Source of the DNA: Sediminicola sp963974715
Lineage (GTDB): Bacteria > Bacteroidota > Bacteroidia > Flavobacteriales > Flavobacteriaceae
Reading direction: 5' to 3'
Length of the DNA stretch: 64,000 nt
Assembly (NCBI GenBank): GCA_963974715.1
Contig: CAXBDK010000008.1
Span: 124,001 to 188,000 of the forward strand
Under the pieces are notes generated by a model. The model saw only the letters and a list, made by a program, of their open reading frames with translations. It ran no database searches and had not been told where the DNA came from. The translations under genes were made by a program, and so were the position numbers. Positions 9,030-16,782 of this stretch are shown here, one piece after another; the stretch's first letter is position 1; each line of letters opens with the position of its first letter.

Positions 9030-10025
9030 ATGAAAACAGTAATGAGCAGGTTTAATTTAATTTTCTTGATAGCTTTCGTGATATTGATAACTGGCAGCAG
9101 TTGCTCCAGCGATGATGATGAGGACTTGGGCAACTGGATCAACCGTTCCATTTTTGATGGAAGTCCCCGAAGTGGCACCAGTTACTTTACCATAGGGGAT
9201 ACAGGTTATATGGGTACAGGATATGATGGGGACGATTATCTGAATTCCTTTTGGGCATATGACCTCAATGGGGATTTTTGGACACAAAAGGCCGATTTCC
9301 CGGGGGCGCCCAGAAATGCGGGTGTGGGATTCGTGGTCGCGGACAAGGGATATATTGGTTCGGGATATGATGGAGTGGATGAGCTGGACGATTTTTATGT
9401 CTACGATCCCTCTTCCAATTCATGGAACCCCATAGCCACCTTTCCAAAGGGGCCGAGGCGAAATGCCATTGCATTTGGAACCGATGGAACCGGCTATTTT
9501 GGCACCGGTTACGATGGGGAAAACGACCTGAAGGATTTTTGGAAATACGATCCCGCAAACGACTCTTGGGATGAGATGGTAGGTTTTGGCGGCAATAAGA
9601 GAAGGAGTGCCACCAGCTTCCAAATTGGGGAAAAGGTGTATATGGGAACGGGTGTTTCCAACGGTGTTTACCAGGACGATTTCTGGGAATTCGATCCCGC
9701 CTCCGAAACGTGGACCAAACTATTGGATCTTGACGAAGAGGACGATTACACCATAACCCGCAGTAATGCAGTGGCATTTACTTTGAACGGATATGGATAT
9801 ATTGCTACAGGGGAACGATCTGGGGCGACTACTTCGGTCTGGGAATACGACCCCGGTTCCGATACTTGGGAGTCCAAAACAGCTTTTGAGGGTGCCACAA
9901 GGCAGGATGCGGTGGCCTTCCATAACGGGAGCCGAGCCTTTGTGGGCATGGGCCGAACTGGTACCCTCTACTTGGATGACCTGGACGAGTTTTTTCCATT
10001 TCAGGAATACGATGACGAAGATTGA
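9030..10025 (+). CDS. Kelch-repeat lipoprotein
   Basis: 331 residues. The signal peptide has the lipobox TGSSC-S, followed by an acidic Ser-Asp linker. Five to six kelch-type blades follow, each with a GTGYDG-like strand, a DDFW/DLKDFW segment and a YDP....W ending, so the protein should form a beta-propeller on the outer membrane. Kelch propellers usually mediate protein or glycan contacts; no catalytic residues of galactose oxidase are evident. It heads a row with a DUF4907 gene and a histidine-kinase/LytTR pair, although a hairpin at 10078-10108 separates it from them. Confidence 0.85.
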   Translation: MKTVMSRFNLIFLIAFVILITGSSCSSDDDEDLGNWINRSIFDGSPRSGTSYFTIGDTGYMGTGYDGDDYLNSFWAYDLNGDFWTQKADFPGAPRNAGVGFVVADKGYIGSGYDGVDELDDFYVYDPSSNSWNPIATFPKGPRRNAIAFGTDGTGYFGTGYDGENDLKDFWKYDPANDSWDEMVGFGGNKRRSATSFQIGEKVYMGTGVSNGVYQDDFWEFDPASETWTKLLDLDEEDDYTITRSNAVAFTLNGYGYIATGERSGATTSVWEYDPGSDTWESKTAFEGATRQDAVAFHNGSRAFVGMGRTGTLYLDDLDEFFPFQEYDDED

Positions 10026-10048
10026 TCGGGTTTGATCGGGTTTGATCG
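10022..10048 (+). repeat. Short 10-bp tandem repeat
   Basis: About 2.7 copies of TTGATCGGGT directly behind the kelch stop codon. No function is evident. Confidence 0.7.
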
Positions 10049-10077
10049 ATAAAGTTCCTTTTTGTTCATTGGACCAA

Positions 10078-10111
10078 GGGGTGGCGAATACCTATTCTCC
10101 GCCCCTTTTTT
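10078..10111 (+). terminator. Terminator-like hairpin after the kelch gene
   Basis: Thirteen-base arms GGGGTGGCGAATA / TATTCTCCGCCCC pair with one mismatch and one wobble, followed by six T residues. It lies only 12 bp before the DUF4907 start, so it could attenuate rather than fully end transcription. Confidence 0.7.
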
Positions 10112-10122
10112 AAAAGTAGCAG

Positions 10123-10467
10123 ATGAAATATAAACTGGGTATTGCTGCAATGGCCTTATTGATATTGGCCGCCTTTCTCCTGATCAATGGTGTCAAAAAG
10201 ATGGAAGTTTCGCAAAGGGCAGGGCTCCGGACAGAAATTTTTAGCGGTAACGGAGGGTACGGCTATCGTATTTGGGCACGGGAACGACTTCTGTTACAAC
10301 AAGGCTTCATTCCAGGGATATCCGGAAACTTACCGTTTAGATCGCCCAAAGAAGCGCAGAAAGTAGCCGATTTTGTAAAAACGAGATTGGAGGAACACAA
10401 AGATCCCCGGGTGCTAAAAGCAGATCTGGAAAAAATGGCCATAAATATTCCTACCTTAGACAGATAG
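10123..10467 (+). CDS. DUF4907 family protein
   Basis: 114 residues: a single N-terminal membrane anchor or signal (residues 5-24) and a small domain with GNGGYGYRIWARERLLLQQ and IPGISGNLPFRSPKEAQKVA, the hallmark segments of DUF4907 as I know them. These proteins are found beside kelch proteins in Bacteroidota; their function is unknown. The stop is 11 bp before the histidine kinase start, so the three genes DUF4907, kinase and regulator likely share a transcript. Confidence 0.75.
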   Translation: MKYKLGIAAMALLILAAFLLINGVKKMEVSQRAGLRTEIFSGNGGYGYRIWARERLLLQQGFIPGISGNLPFRSPKEAQKVADFVKTRLEEHKDPRVLKADLEKMAINIPTLDR

Positions 10468-10478
10468 TTGCATCGCCT

Positions 10479-11543
10479 ATGTCCCAATACAATAAACGCA
10501 TTCGGGAAGTATTGACCCATATTCTGGTCTGGGCATCCCTTTATGGAATTATCCTTTTTCAGTTTTACTATGAATTTAGGACCATCCCAAAGGATCTGGT
10601 GGTGCGCTTATTGGTGAACGTGCTTTTGTTCTATTTTAATTATTCCTTTTTGGTCCCCCGAATGCTGCTCAAGAAACAAATTGGAAAATATATGTTCGTT
10701 TCGTTGGGCCTGATCTTCGGCAGTATCCTATTGACAAATATATTTTTCGAGCCGGAGCACCCTATTCCCCCGCAGGAAATGGCACAGCGGTTCGTGGACC
10801 ATCGAAGGCCTTTTTTTGGGTGGGTGCCCTTGTTGATGCCCTCCATGATACTTGCCTTTAATTTTTTGGTGGGGTCGATCTTGAAGGTGTATGTGGAATG
10901 GAACAATAATGACATTCTCCGTAAAAAAGTGGAAACGGAAAAGATCAATTCGGAGTTGCAGTTTCTAAAGACCCAATTAAATCCCCACTTTCTTTTCAAC
11001 TCCTTGAACGCCATCTATTCCCTTTCTGTAAAAAAATCGCCTGATACCTCTGAGGCCATTATCAACCTATCGGAGCTTATGAGGTATATGTTATATGAGG
11101 CCAACAGGGAGTTTGTTCCCTTGGCGGACGAAATGACCTATATACAGAATTATGTGCAATTACAGCGCCTTAGGTTGAGCCACAGTGAAAATGTGACCCT
11201 GAACATCTCCGGAATGGACAAAGATAAATTTATCCCGCCCCTCTTATTTATATCCTTTATCGAAAATGCCTTTAAGTACGGTACCGATTACAAAGGGCGA
11301 ACCAATGTAAAGATCAGTCTTATATTTACGGACCAGTCCATACAGCTGCTGGTCCAGAACAAGATCGGTTTCTTTAAGACCGAGCCCAAAAATTCGGGGG
11401 TCGGACTTGAAAATATCAAGAACAGGCTAAAATTATTATATCCGGACTCCCATAACCTTACCGTGGAGAACGATGGCGAGTACTATACGGTACACCTTAT
11501 CCTTAATACCCATAAAAATGAAATGTATCATAATAGACGATGA
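10479..11543 (+). CDS. LytS/YehU-type sensor histidine kinase
   Basis: 354 residues. Four hydrophobic segments (about 13-30, 42-60, 70-90, 113-136) are followed by a short helix and the His_kinase domain of the LytS class, with phospho-acceptor H170 in LNPHFLFNSLNAIYSL. The ATP-binding part carries a PPLLFISFIENAFKYG N-box and a GVGLENIKNRL G-box. It would autophosphorylate in response to a membrane or envelope signal and pass the phosphate to the LytTR regulator encoded next, whose start lies 26 bp inside this gene's end. Confidence 0.92.
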   Translation: MSQYNKRIREVLTHILVWASLYGIILFQFYYEFRTIPKDLVVRLLVNVLLFYFNYSFLVPRMLLKKQIGKYMFVSLGLIFGSILLTNIFFEPEHPIPPQEMAQRFVDHRRPFFGWVPLLMPSMILAFNFLVGSILKVYVEWNNNDILRKKVETEKINSELQFLKTQLNPHFLFNSLNAIYSLSVKKSPDTSEAIINLSELMRYMLYEANREFVPLADEMTYIQNYVQLQRLRLSHSENVTLNISGMDKDKFIPPLLFISFIENAFKYGTDYKGRTNVKISLIFTDQSIQLLVQNKIGFFKTEPKNSGVGLENIKNRLKLLYPDSHNLTVENDGEYYTVHLILNTHKNEMYHNRR

Positions 11544-12255
11544 GCCGTTGGCCATCGACGTACTGGAGGAATACTGTAAAAAAATGGATTTTTTGGAGGT
11601 AGTGGGCTGTTTTACCAACCCCCTTGATGCCATTTCGACCATTAAGGAGAAAAAGATAGACCTGATATTTATAGATATCGAAATGCCCCAAATAAACGGA
11701 ATCGATTTTATAAACTCCTTGGATAACAAACCATTATTTATATTTACGACCGCCTATTCCCAGTATGCCATTGAAGGCTTTGACCTGAACGCCTTGGATT
11801 ATCTGGTAAAACCGATACCCTATCAACGGTTTATCAAGGCGGTTTCCAGGGCAAAGGAACTACATGCCTACAAGGATGCTCCGGAACAAAAACCACAGGG
11901 AAACGTGTTTTCGGCCGTAGGCGAAGTCCACGGTCCCCACAATTTTATCTTTGTAAAGGCCGAATATGAAAACGTTAAGATATTAAAGGACGATATTAAG
12001 TATATACAGGGTCTGAAAGATTATCTAAAAATCCATATTGCAAGCTGTAACAAGCCTATCCTTACCTTGATGAGCTTTAAGGAAATGTCCGATAGGCTTC
12101 CACAGACGCAGTTTTTAAGGGCGCACAAATCCTTTACCGTAAATGTGGGCTACATAAGGGCCATACAGCGCAATAAGATCATCATCGGTGATGTAAGGAT
12201 CCCTATTGGGGAAAGTTATAAATCGGAATTTTTTATGCGTCTTGGCCTAAAGTAG
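11518..12255 (+). CDS. LytTR-family response regulator
   Basis: 245 residues. The receiver domain starts MKCIIIDDEP, has the phospho-acceptor D53 in FIDIEMPQINGIDF and the conserved KP loop in DYLVKPIPYQRF. A LytTR DNA-binding domain follows (about 145-245) with the usual KDYLKI and FLRAHKSFTVN segments. I set the start at 11518 because the receiver domain begins there; a longer in-frame start at 11473 would put non-homologous residues in front. It is the partner of the upstream kinase, and its regulon is unknown. Confidence 0.93.
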   Translation: MKCIIIDDEPLAIDVLEEYCKKMDFLEVVGCFTNPLDAISTIKEKKIDLIFIDIEMPQINGIDFINSLDNKPLFIFTTAYSQYAIEGFDLNALDYLVKPIPYQRFIKAVSRAKELHAYKDAPEQKPQGNVFSAVGEVHGPHNFIFVKAEYENVKILKDDIKYIQGLKDYLKIHIASCNKPILTLMSFKEMSDRLPQTQFLRAHKSFTVNVGYIRAIQRNKIIIGDVRIPIGESYKSEFFMRLGLK

Positions 12256-12589
12256 CCCCAATCCCTCCTGCGATCCTTTTTAAATGTGCCCCCTTATGCA
12301 TACGAACAAAAAATTTGTTCCTTAAAACAAGTAATTTGCAAAATTGGCATTAGCTTTGGATATCCCGATGGTCAACAACCTCGGAACAAGTCCGCGAGGC
12401 CTATGGAGGAAAAGAAATAACATTTCAGCGCAAGTCCGCCTCTGGTGGACAGGCGTCGGAGCCAACCAATAACCTCTCAGCGAGCTTTCGGGGCATATGG
12501 CGGGAAACAAAAAAAATTCGACGCCGCCCTTTGTGAAACCCAGGATAGGCCCCTGGCCTTATAAATCTTACATACTGAGCAAATACCCG
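12256..12589. other. Intergenic stretch with degenerate hairpin repeats
   Basis: 334 bp. It holds two short hairpin-like elements: one around 12379-12400 (CCTCGGA ... TCCGCGAGG) and one at 12434-12450 (GTCCGCC / GGTGGAC). Similar but decayed sequences occur near 38289-38309 and 39564-39588, which suggests a dispersed intergenic repeat. An ATG at 12497 opens a frame into the next gene, but I prefer its start at 12590. Confidence 0.45.
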
Positions 12590-15499
12590 ATGAAAAAGCT
12601 TATTCCATATCTCATTGCCCTTGTCCTCTACCCTATACAAGCTCCCAAAGCCCAGGAACCGACTTCTTCCCAAATTCAGGAACAAGTGGCCTCCTATAAA
12701 AAAGATATCAGGGGGCCCTATAAGGATATCCGATGGTTTTGTACCGATGGCAGTATACGGGGACCCAAAGATCCCTGCCCCGAGGACATTGGTCCCGGAG
12801 TACAACATGCCCGTTATAAGGATGCAGTGGAGAAACTGGGAAAGGAAAAGCACGTTTTTTTGGGCCAGATCCTTGCCTACACGAAAAAAGAGGATTTTTG
12901 GGATCGGGAAAACAACCATTCCCGGTTAAAGCAGTACCAATTGGAAAAATACCTCCGCTCGGTGGACAATGGTTGGATTTTGAGAAGGGGACAATATTAT
13001 AGGGGAGCCATACAGTCGGAAGATGAGGAAGCATGGGGAATTGAATTCTACAACTGGCTGCTGGCCCAGGACAAACCCTTGGTCCAGAATTTTTTTTTGG
13101 TGCGGGAGTCCCTTAAGGACATTCCACATAAAGGGGATGATAACCTTGCCCAATCCATCAGGAGCATCTCCAAAACAATATCCGATCTGTACGAACCTTT
13201 TATGGACCTAAGGGTGAAGATACACAGTCAGCCTGAATTTGGAGATCTGGAAAAAGTGCGTGTCTTTGGAAAGTCGCATGTCACCAGAATGGGAGGGGAA
13301 GCACTTTCCCAATTCAACAAACTAGTTGATGCCATGGAAGAATTCTATAGTCCATTGGACATCAAGACCCTTCGTAACAGGACCGGTCTTCTAAAAAACA
13401 CCGCCTTGGGCAAGGAAGTGGAAATCTACATACAACAGAACGCCGACCAGAAAGACCCAGCCCTCCTACTTCCCGCAACGTCGCAGTTACTATTGGCGAT
13501 ACGAACGGATCTTTTGGAAGAGAAAAGGCCAAATGCCCGTTTGCAACTTCTTGACATTTCCTTAAAATTGGAGGAACTTGTTTTTAAAATGTCGCCCCTT
13601 TGGAAACCGGCCACGGTAGAGTCATTACTGGAAAAAATCTGTTATTTGGGAATGGCCACTACGGGCGCAGGGTATTTGGAGCTGCACGAGTGGGAAAAGA
13701 TCGAAGGCGATATAGCGGCCTACCACACCCCTACCATGAGCCTTGCGGAATTGAGCACCATACTGGAAACGGCAAGGGGCCAAGTGGAATGGAGCGCCTC
13801 CATGGTAAAGGCCACTTACGATCAGGTGGTAGAACAGTATACCTCATTTGAACCCATGGCCTATGGGTTTTTGGACGATAAGATCAGGGGCGGCATTCCC
13901 CTCCACCTAGGACAGAGCATTGGGGAGCTGGGCGATTATATGGCGGGACAATCCTCCCTCACCAACAAAGTCCTTGGTATTTCCGACCAAAGCGCCATCC
14001 GTGGATTGAATCCCGGTTATGCCCTTGGGGAGCTCGTTGTGGTAAACGGGTCGCCCGAGGACATTCGGGTGTCCCCTGATAAGATATATGTGTTCCAACG
14101 TCCTCCCTCCGACCTAAAACCGGTTGCGGGCATTGCTACGGTATCGGAAGGGAATATGGTTTCGCATGTGCAGCTCTTGGCTCGCAACTTGGGAATACCC
14201 AATGTAGCGCTTTCGGACGGAAATTTGATCGCCCTTCAAAAATACCATGGACAAAAGGTTTTCTATGCCGTATCCAACAAGGGAACGGTAATCCTCAAAT
14301 TAGAAAAGGACATGGACCAAAAAGAGCGTGCCCTGTTTTCCAAAAAGGAAAGAAGTACCGAAAAAATAGCCGTTCCCATAGCGAATATTCGGTTGGACGA
14401 GACCGATCTGTTGGACCTACGTACCGTGGACGCCAATGATTCCGGAATCATCTGTGGTCCCAAAGCCGCCAATTTGGGCCAGTTGAAAAAAATGTTCCCC
14501 GAAAAGGTGGTCGAAGGCCTCGTGGTACCCTTTGGTATTTTTAGGTCCCATATGGACCAACAGATGGAGGGACAGACAGTTTCCCATTGGCAGTTCCTTA
14601 CAAATATGTTCCAAACAGCCGAACAGATGGACAAAAAGGGGATTCCAGAAGCGGAAGTGGAAAATTTCCAGTTGCGCCAACTGGAAATTCTACGGGAAGC
14701 CATTAAAAAAATCACCTTACAGGCCGACTTTGTGGCACAACTGGAGCATGAATTCAGTGCCGTACTTGGCAAAGAACTGGGAACGCTGCCCGTATTCCTA
14801 AGAAGTGACACCAATATGGAGGATCTAAAGGACTTTTCGGGGGCCGGCCTTAACCTTACCCTCTTCAATGTGGTGGACAAGGAGAAGATACTCACCGGCA
14901 TTAGGGAGGTGTGGGCCTCACCCTACACCGAACGCAGTTTTAAATGGCGGCAAAAATATTTGTCCAATCCAGAGAACGTATTCCCGTCCATTCTTATCAT
15001 TCCCAGTGTGGATGTTGACTATTCTGGGGTAATGATCACCAAGGGCATCGCATCCGGGAACGATCAGGATCTTACCATCGCCTTTAGTAGAGGTGCTGGC
15101 GGTGCGGTGGACGGTCAGTCCGCCGAATCCTATCTGCTGCAACAAAACGGGGGAACAAGGTTGCTTGCCCCGGCGCGCGAACCCTACCATAATACGCTTC
15201 CAACAACCGGGGGCACCGGAAAAAAACAGGCGACTTTTGAAAAGCCCATTCTCAACGATCGCAACATTCGGGAAATCAGGGAACTTGCGACCACTATACG
15301 CGCCACCATGCCCAAAACCACAAATGCGGATTACCGTGGGGCCTATGATGTGGAAATGGGTTTTCAGGACGATAAATTATGGTTGTTTCAGATCAGGCCA
15401 TTTGTAGAGAACAAAAAGGCCCTAAGTTCGGACTATCTGGAGTCCATTACCCCAAAAGTGGACCTCTCCAAAAGAATTTCAATTGCCAATAAGATATGA
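12590..15499 (+). CDS. Exported glucan-water-dikinase-like protein (phosphohistidine swivel + PEP/pyruvate-type ATP-binding domain)
   Basis: 969 residues from ATG 12590, chosen because it gives a clean Sec signal peptide (hydrophobic core, cleavage near APKAQ). Residues about 25-470 are mostly helical and match no domain I recognise. A phosphohistidine swivel domain follows, with H526 in VSHVQLLARN, which resembles the SHV..RARN motif of plant GWD/PWD more than the SHAA.VAR motif of PEP synthase. The C-terminal third is a PPDK_N-type ATP-grasp domain (GPKAANLGQ near 624; FLRSDTNMEDL near 737-750; final DKLWLFQIRPF). Swivel before ATP-binding domain is the GWD order. Such enzymes transfer the beta-phosphate of ATP via His to glucan and the gamma-phosphate to water or phosphate. 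Export is odd because the periplasm has no ATP pool. The next gene starts 1 bp after the stop. Confidence 0.7.
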   Translation: MKKLIPYLIALVLYPIQAPKAQEPTSSQIQEQVASYKKDIRGPYKDIRWFCTDGSIRGPKDPCPEDIGPGVQHARYKDAVEKLGKEKHVFLGQILAYTKKEDFWDRENNHSRLKQYQLEKYLRSVDNGWILRRGQYYRGAIQSEDEEAWGIEFYNWLLAQDKPLVQNFFLVRESLKDIPHKGDDNLAQSIRSISKTISDLYEPFMDLRVKIHSQPEFGDLEKVRVFGKSHVTRMGGEALSQFNKLVDAMEEFYSPLDIKTLRNRTGLLKNTALGKEVEIYIQQNADQKDPALLLPATSQLLLAIRTDLLEEKRPNARLQLLDISLKLEELVFKMSPLWKPATVESLLEKICYLGMATTGAGYLELHEWEKIEGDIAAYHTPTMSLAELSTILETARGQVEWSASMVKATYDQVVEQYTSFEPMAYGFLDDKIRGGIPLHLGQSIGELGDYMAGQSSLTNKVLGISDQSAIRGLNPGYALGELVVVNGSPEDIRVSPDKIYVFQRPPSDLKPVAGIATVSEGNMVSHVQLLARNLGIPNVALSDGNLIALQKYHGQKVFYAVSNKGTVILKLEKDMDQKERALFSKKERSTEKIAVPIANIRLDETDLLDLRTVDANDSGIICGPKAANLGQLKKMFPEKVVEGLVVPFGIFRSHMDQQMEGQTVSHWQFLTNMFQTAEQMDKKGIPEAEVENFQLRQLEILREAIKKITLQADFVAQLEHEFSAVLGKELGTLPVFLRSDTNMEDLKDFSGAGLNLTLFNVVDKEKILTGIREVWASPYTERSFKWRQKYLSNPENVFPSILIIPSVDVDYSGVMITKGIASGNDQDLTIAFSRGAGGAVDGQSAESYLLQQNGGTRLLAPAREPYHNTLPTTGGTGKKQATFEKPILNDRNIREIRELATTIRATMPKTTNADYRGAYDVEMGFQDDKLWLFQIRPFVENKKALSSDYLESITPKVDLSKRISIANKI

Positions 15500-15500
15500 A

Positions 15501-16760
15501 ATGAAAAAAAACATCAAATACCTTCTGCTCTTGTTGCCCTGTATTGCGTTTACGACGCTCCCATATCCCATAGACGGGTATGAGCTTACGGGCATTAAAC
15601 GGCTGAAAAGATTGGAACTGATCAAAAAAGGGGAAATCAAGGAAACATCCCCCCTGCCTCCTGGAGCCCTAAAAAACTATTCTGAAATCCAGCTGCAGCT
15701 AACATCCCGAAGTACCGATAGTGCCAATGGTATTTTAGTGGTAGACCCTGAATTCCAAAAGCAAATAAACACCCTTTTTAGGGGGCTGGACAAAAGTTAT
15801 TCGCTCACTATCCTGGACATTTCCGACCCGGACAGTCTGCGGTATGCCGAAAGAAACTCCTTGGCGGGATACCAACCAGGCAGTGTGGGTAAGTTGGCGG
15901 TATTAACGGCCCTGTTTGCCCAACTTGCCAAAATTTGTCCCGATGCATGGGAAGACCGTACCGCTTTGTTAAGGGACCGACAGGTGAAGGCAGGAGTCTG
16001 GGGGCTTACGGACGAGCACACCATCCCCATTTTTAATTTGGAAACCCACAAACTTGTAAAGCGGCAAGTGATTGCAAGTGATGTTTTTAGTCTGTACGAG
16101 TGGGCGGACCATATGCTTTCGGTGAGTAATAACGGAGCTGCCAGCATCGTCTGGAGGGAAGCGCTGCTCATGGCAGCATTTGGACAGGAATATGTACACC
16201 TGACGCAAGAGGCTGCCGATACCTATTTTAAGGAGACGCCCAAAAAGGAACTGACCGATCTGGCCAATGAAGTGGTGAACCAACCATTGCGCGATCTGGG
16301 CATTACAGCGGATGAATGGCGGTTGGGCAGTTTTTTTACAAAGGGGGCCAACACTTATGTTGGCGACAAAGGCGGAAGTATCGGTACACCCAAAGGGCTG
16401 ATGAAATTTCTGCTGCAATTGGAACAGGGAAAAATAGTGGATTTGGATTCCAGTTTGGAAATGAAGCGATTGATGTATATGACAGACCGACGTATACGGT
16501 ATGCCCAATCGCCGGCCTTAAAGGAGGCTGCGGTTTATTTTAAATCGGGCAGTCTCTACAAATGTGATCGTAGCCAAGGGGAAAGCTGCGGAAAATACAT
16601 GGGCAACGTCACCAATTATATGAATTCAGTTGCCATTGTGGAACATCCGGACAATTGCAGGTATCTGGTGGTGCTAATGACCAATGTGCTGCGAAAAAAT
16701 TCGGCCAGTGATCATATGTACCTGGCGTCCGGAATCGATAAGGCTGTACGTAAAGGATGA
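15501..16760 (+). CDS. Exported class-A-type serine hydrolase
   Basis: 419 residues with an N-terminal signal peptide. The three active-site motifs of the penicillin-recognising serine hydrolase fold are present: S128-V-G-K131, S209-N-N211 and K348-S-G350. SNN instead of SDN is a common variant. Residues 1-90 before the domain are unassigned. The start at 15501 follows the previous stop by one base, so it is translationally coupled to the GWD-like gene. It may be a beta-lactamase, D,D-peptidase or esterase; the context gives no decision. It converges on the carrier gene that ends 22 bp away. Confidence 0.8.
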   Translation: MKKNIKYLLLLLPCIAFTTLPYPIDGYELTGIKRLKRLELIKKGEIKETSPLPPGALKNYSEIQLQLTSRSTDSANGILVVDPEFQKQINTLFRGLDKSYSLTILDISDPDSLRYAERNSLAGYQPGSVGKLAVLTALFAQLAKICPDAWEDRTALLRDRQVKAGVWGLTDEHTIPIFNLETHKLVKRQVIASDVFSLYEWADHMLSVSNNGAASIVWREALLMAAFGQEYVHLTQEAADTYFKETPKKELTDLANEVVNQPLRDLGITADEWRLGSFFTKGANTYVGDKGGSIGTPKGLMKFLLQLEQGKIVDLDSSLEMKRLMYMTDRRIRYAQSPALKEAAVYFKSGSLYKCDRSQGESCGKYMGNVTNYMNSVAIVEHPDNCRYLVVLMTNVLRKNSASDHMYLASGIDKAVRKG

Positions 16761-16782
16761 ATCTTATCTCTCCAACCGATTG

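Noticed and set aside
10022..10048. Iterons of a replication origin
   Set aside because: Fewer than three units, no AT-rich unwinding region and no replication gene nearby.
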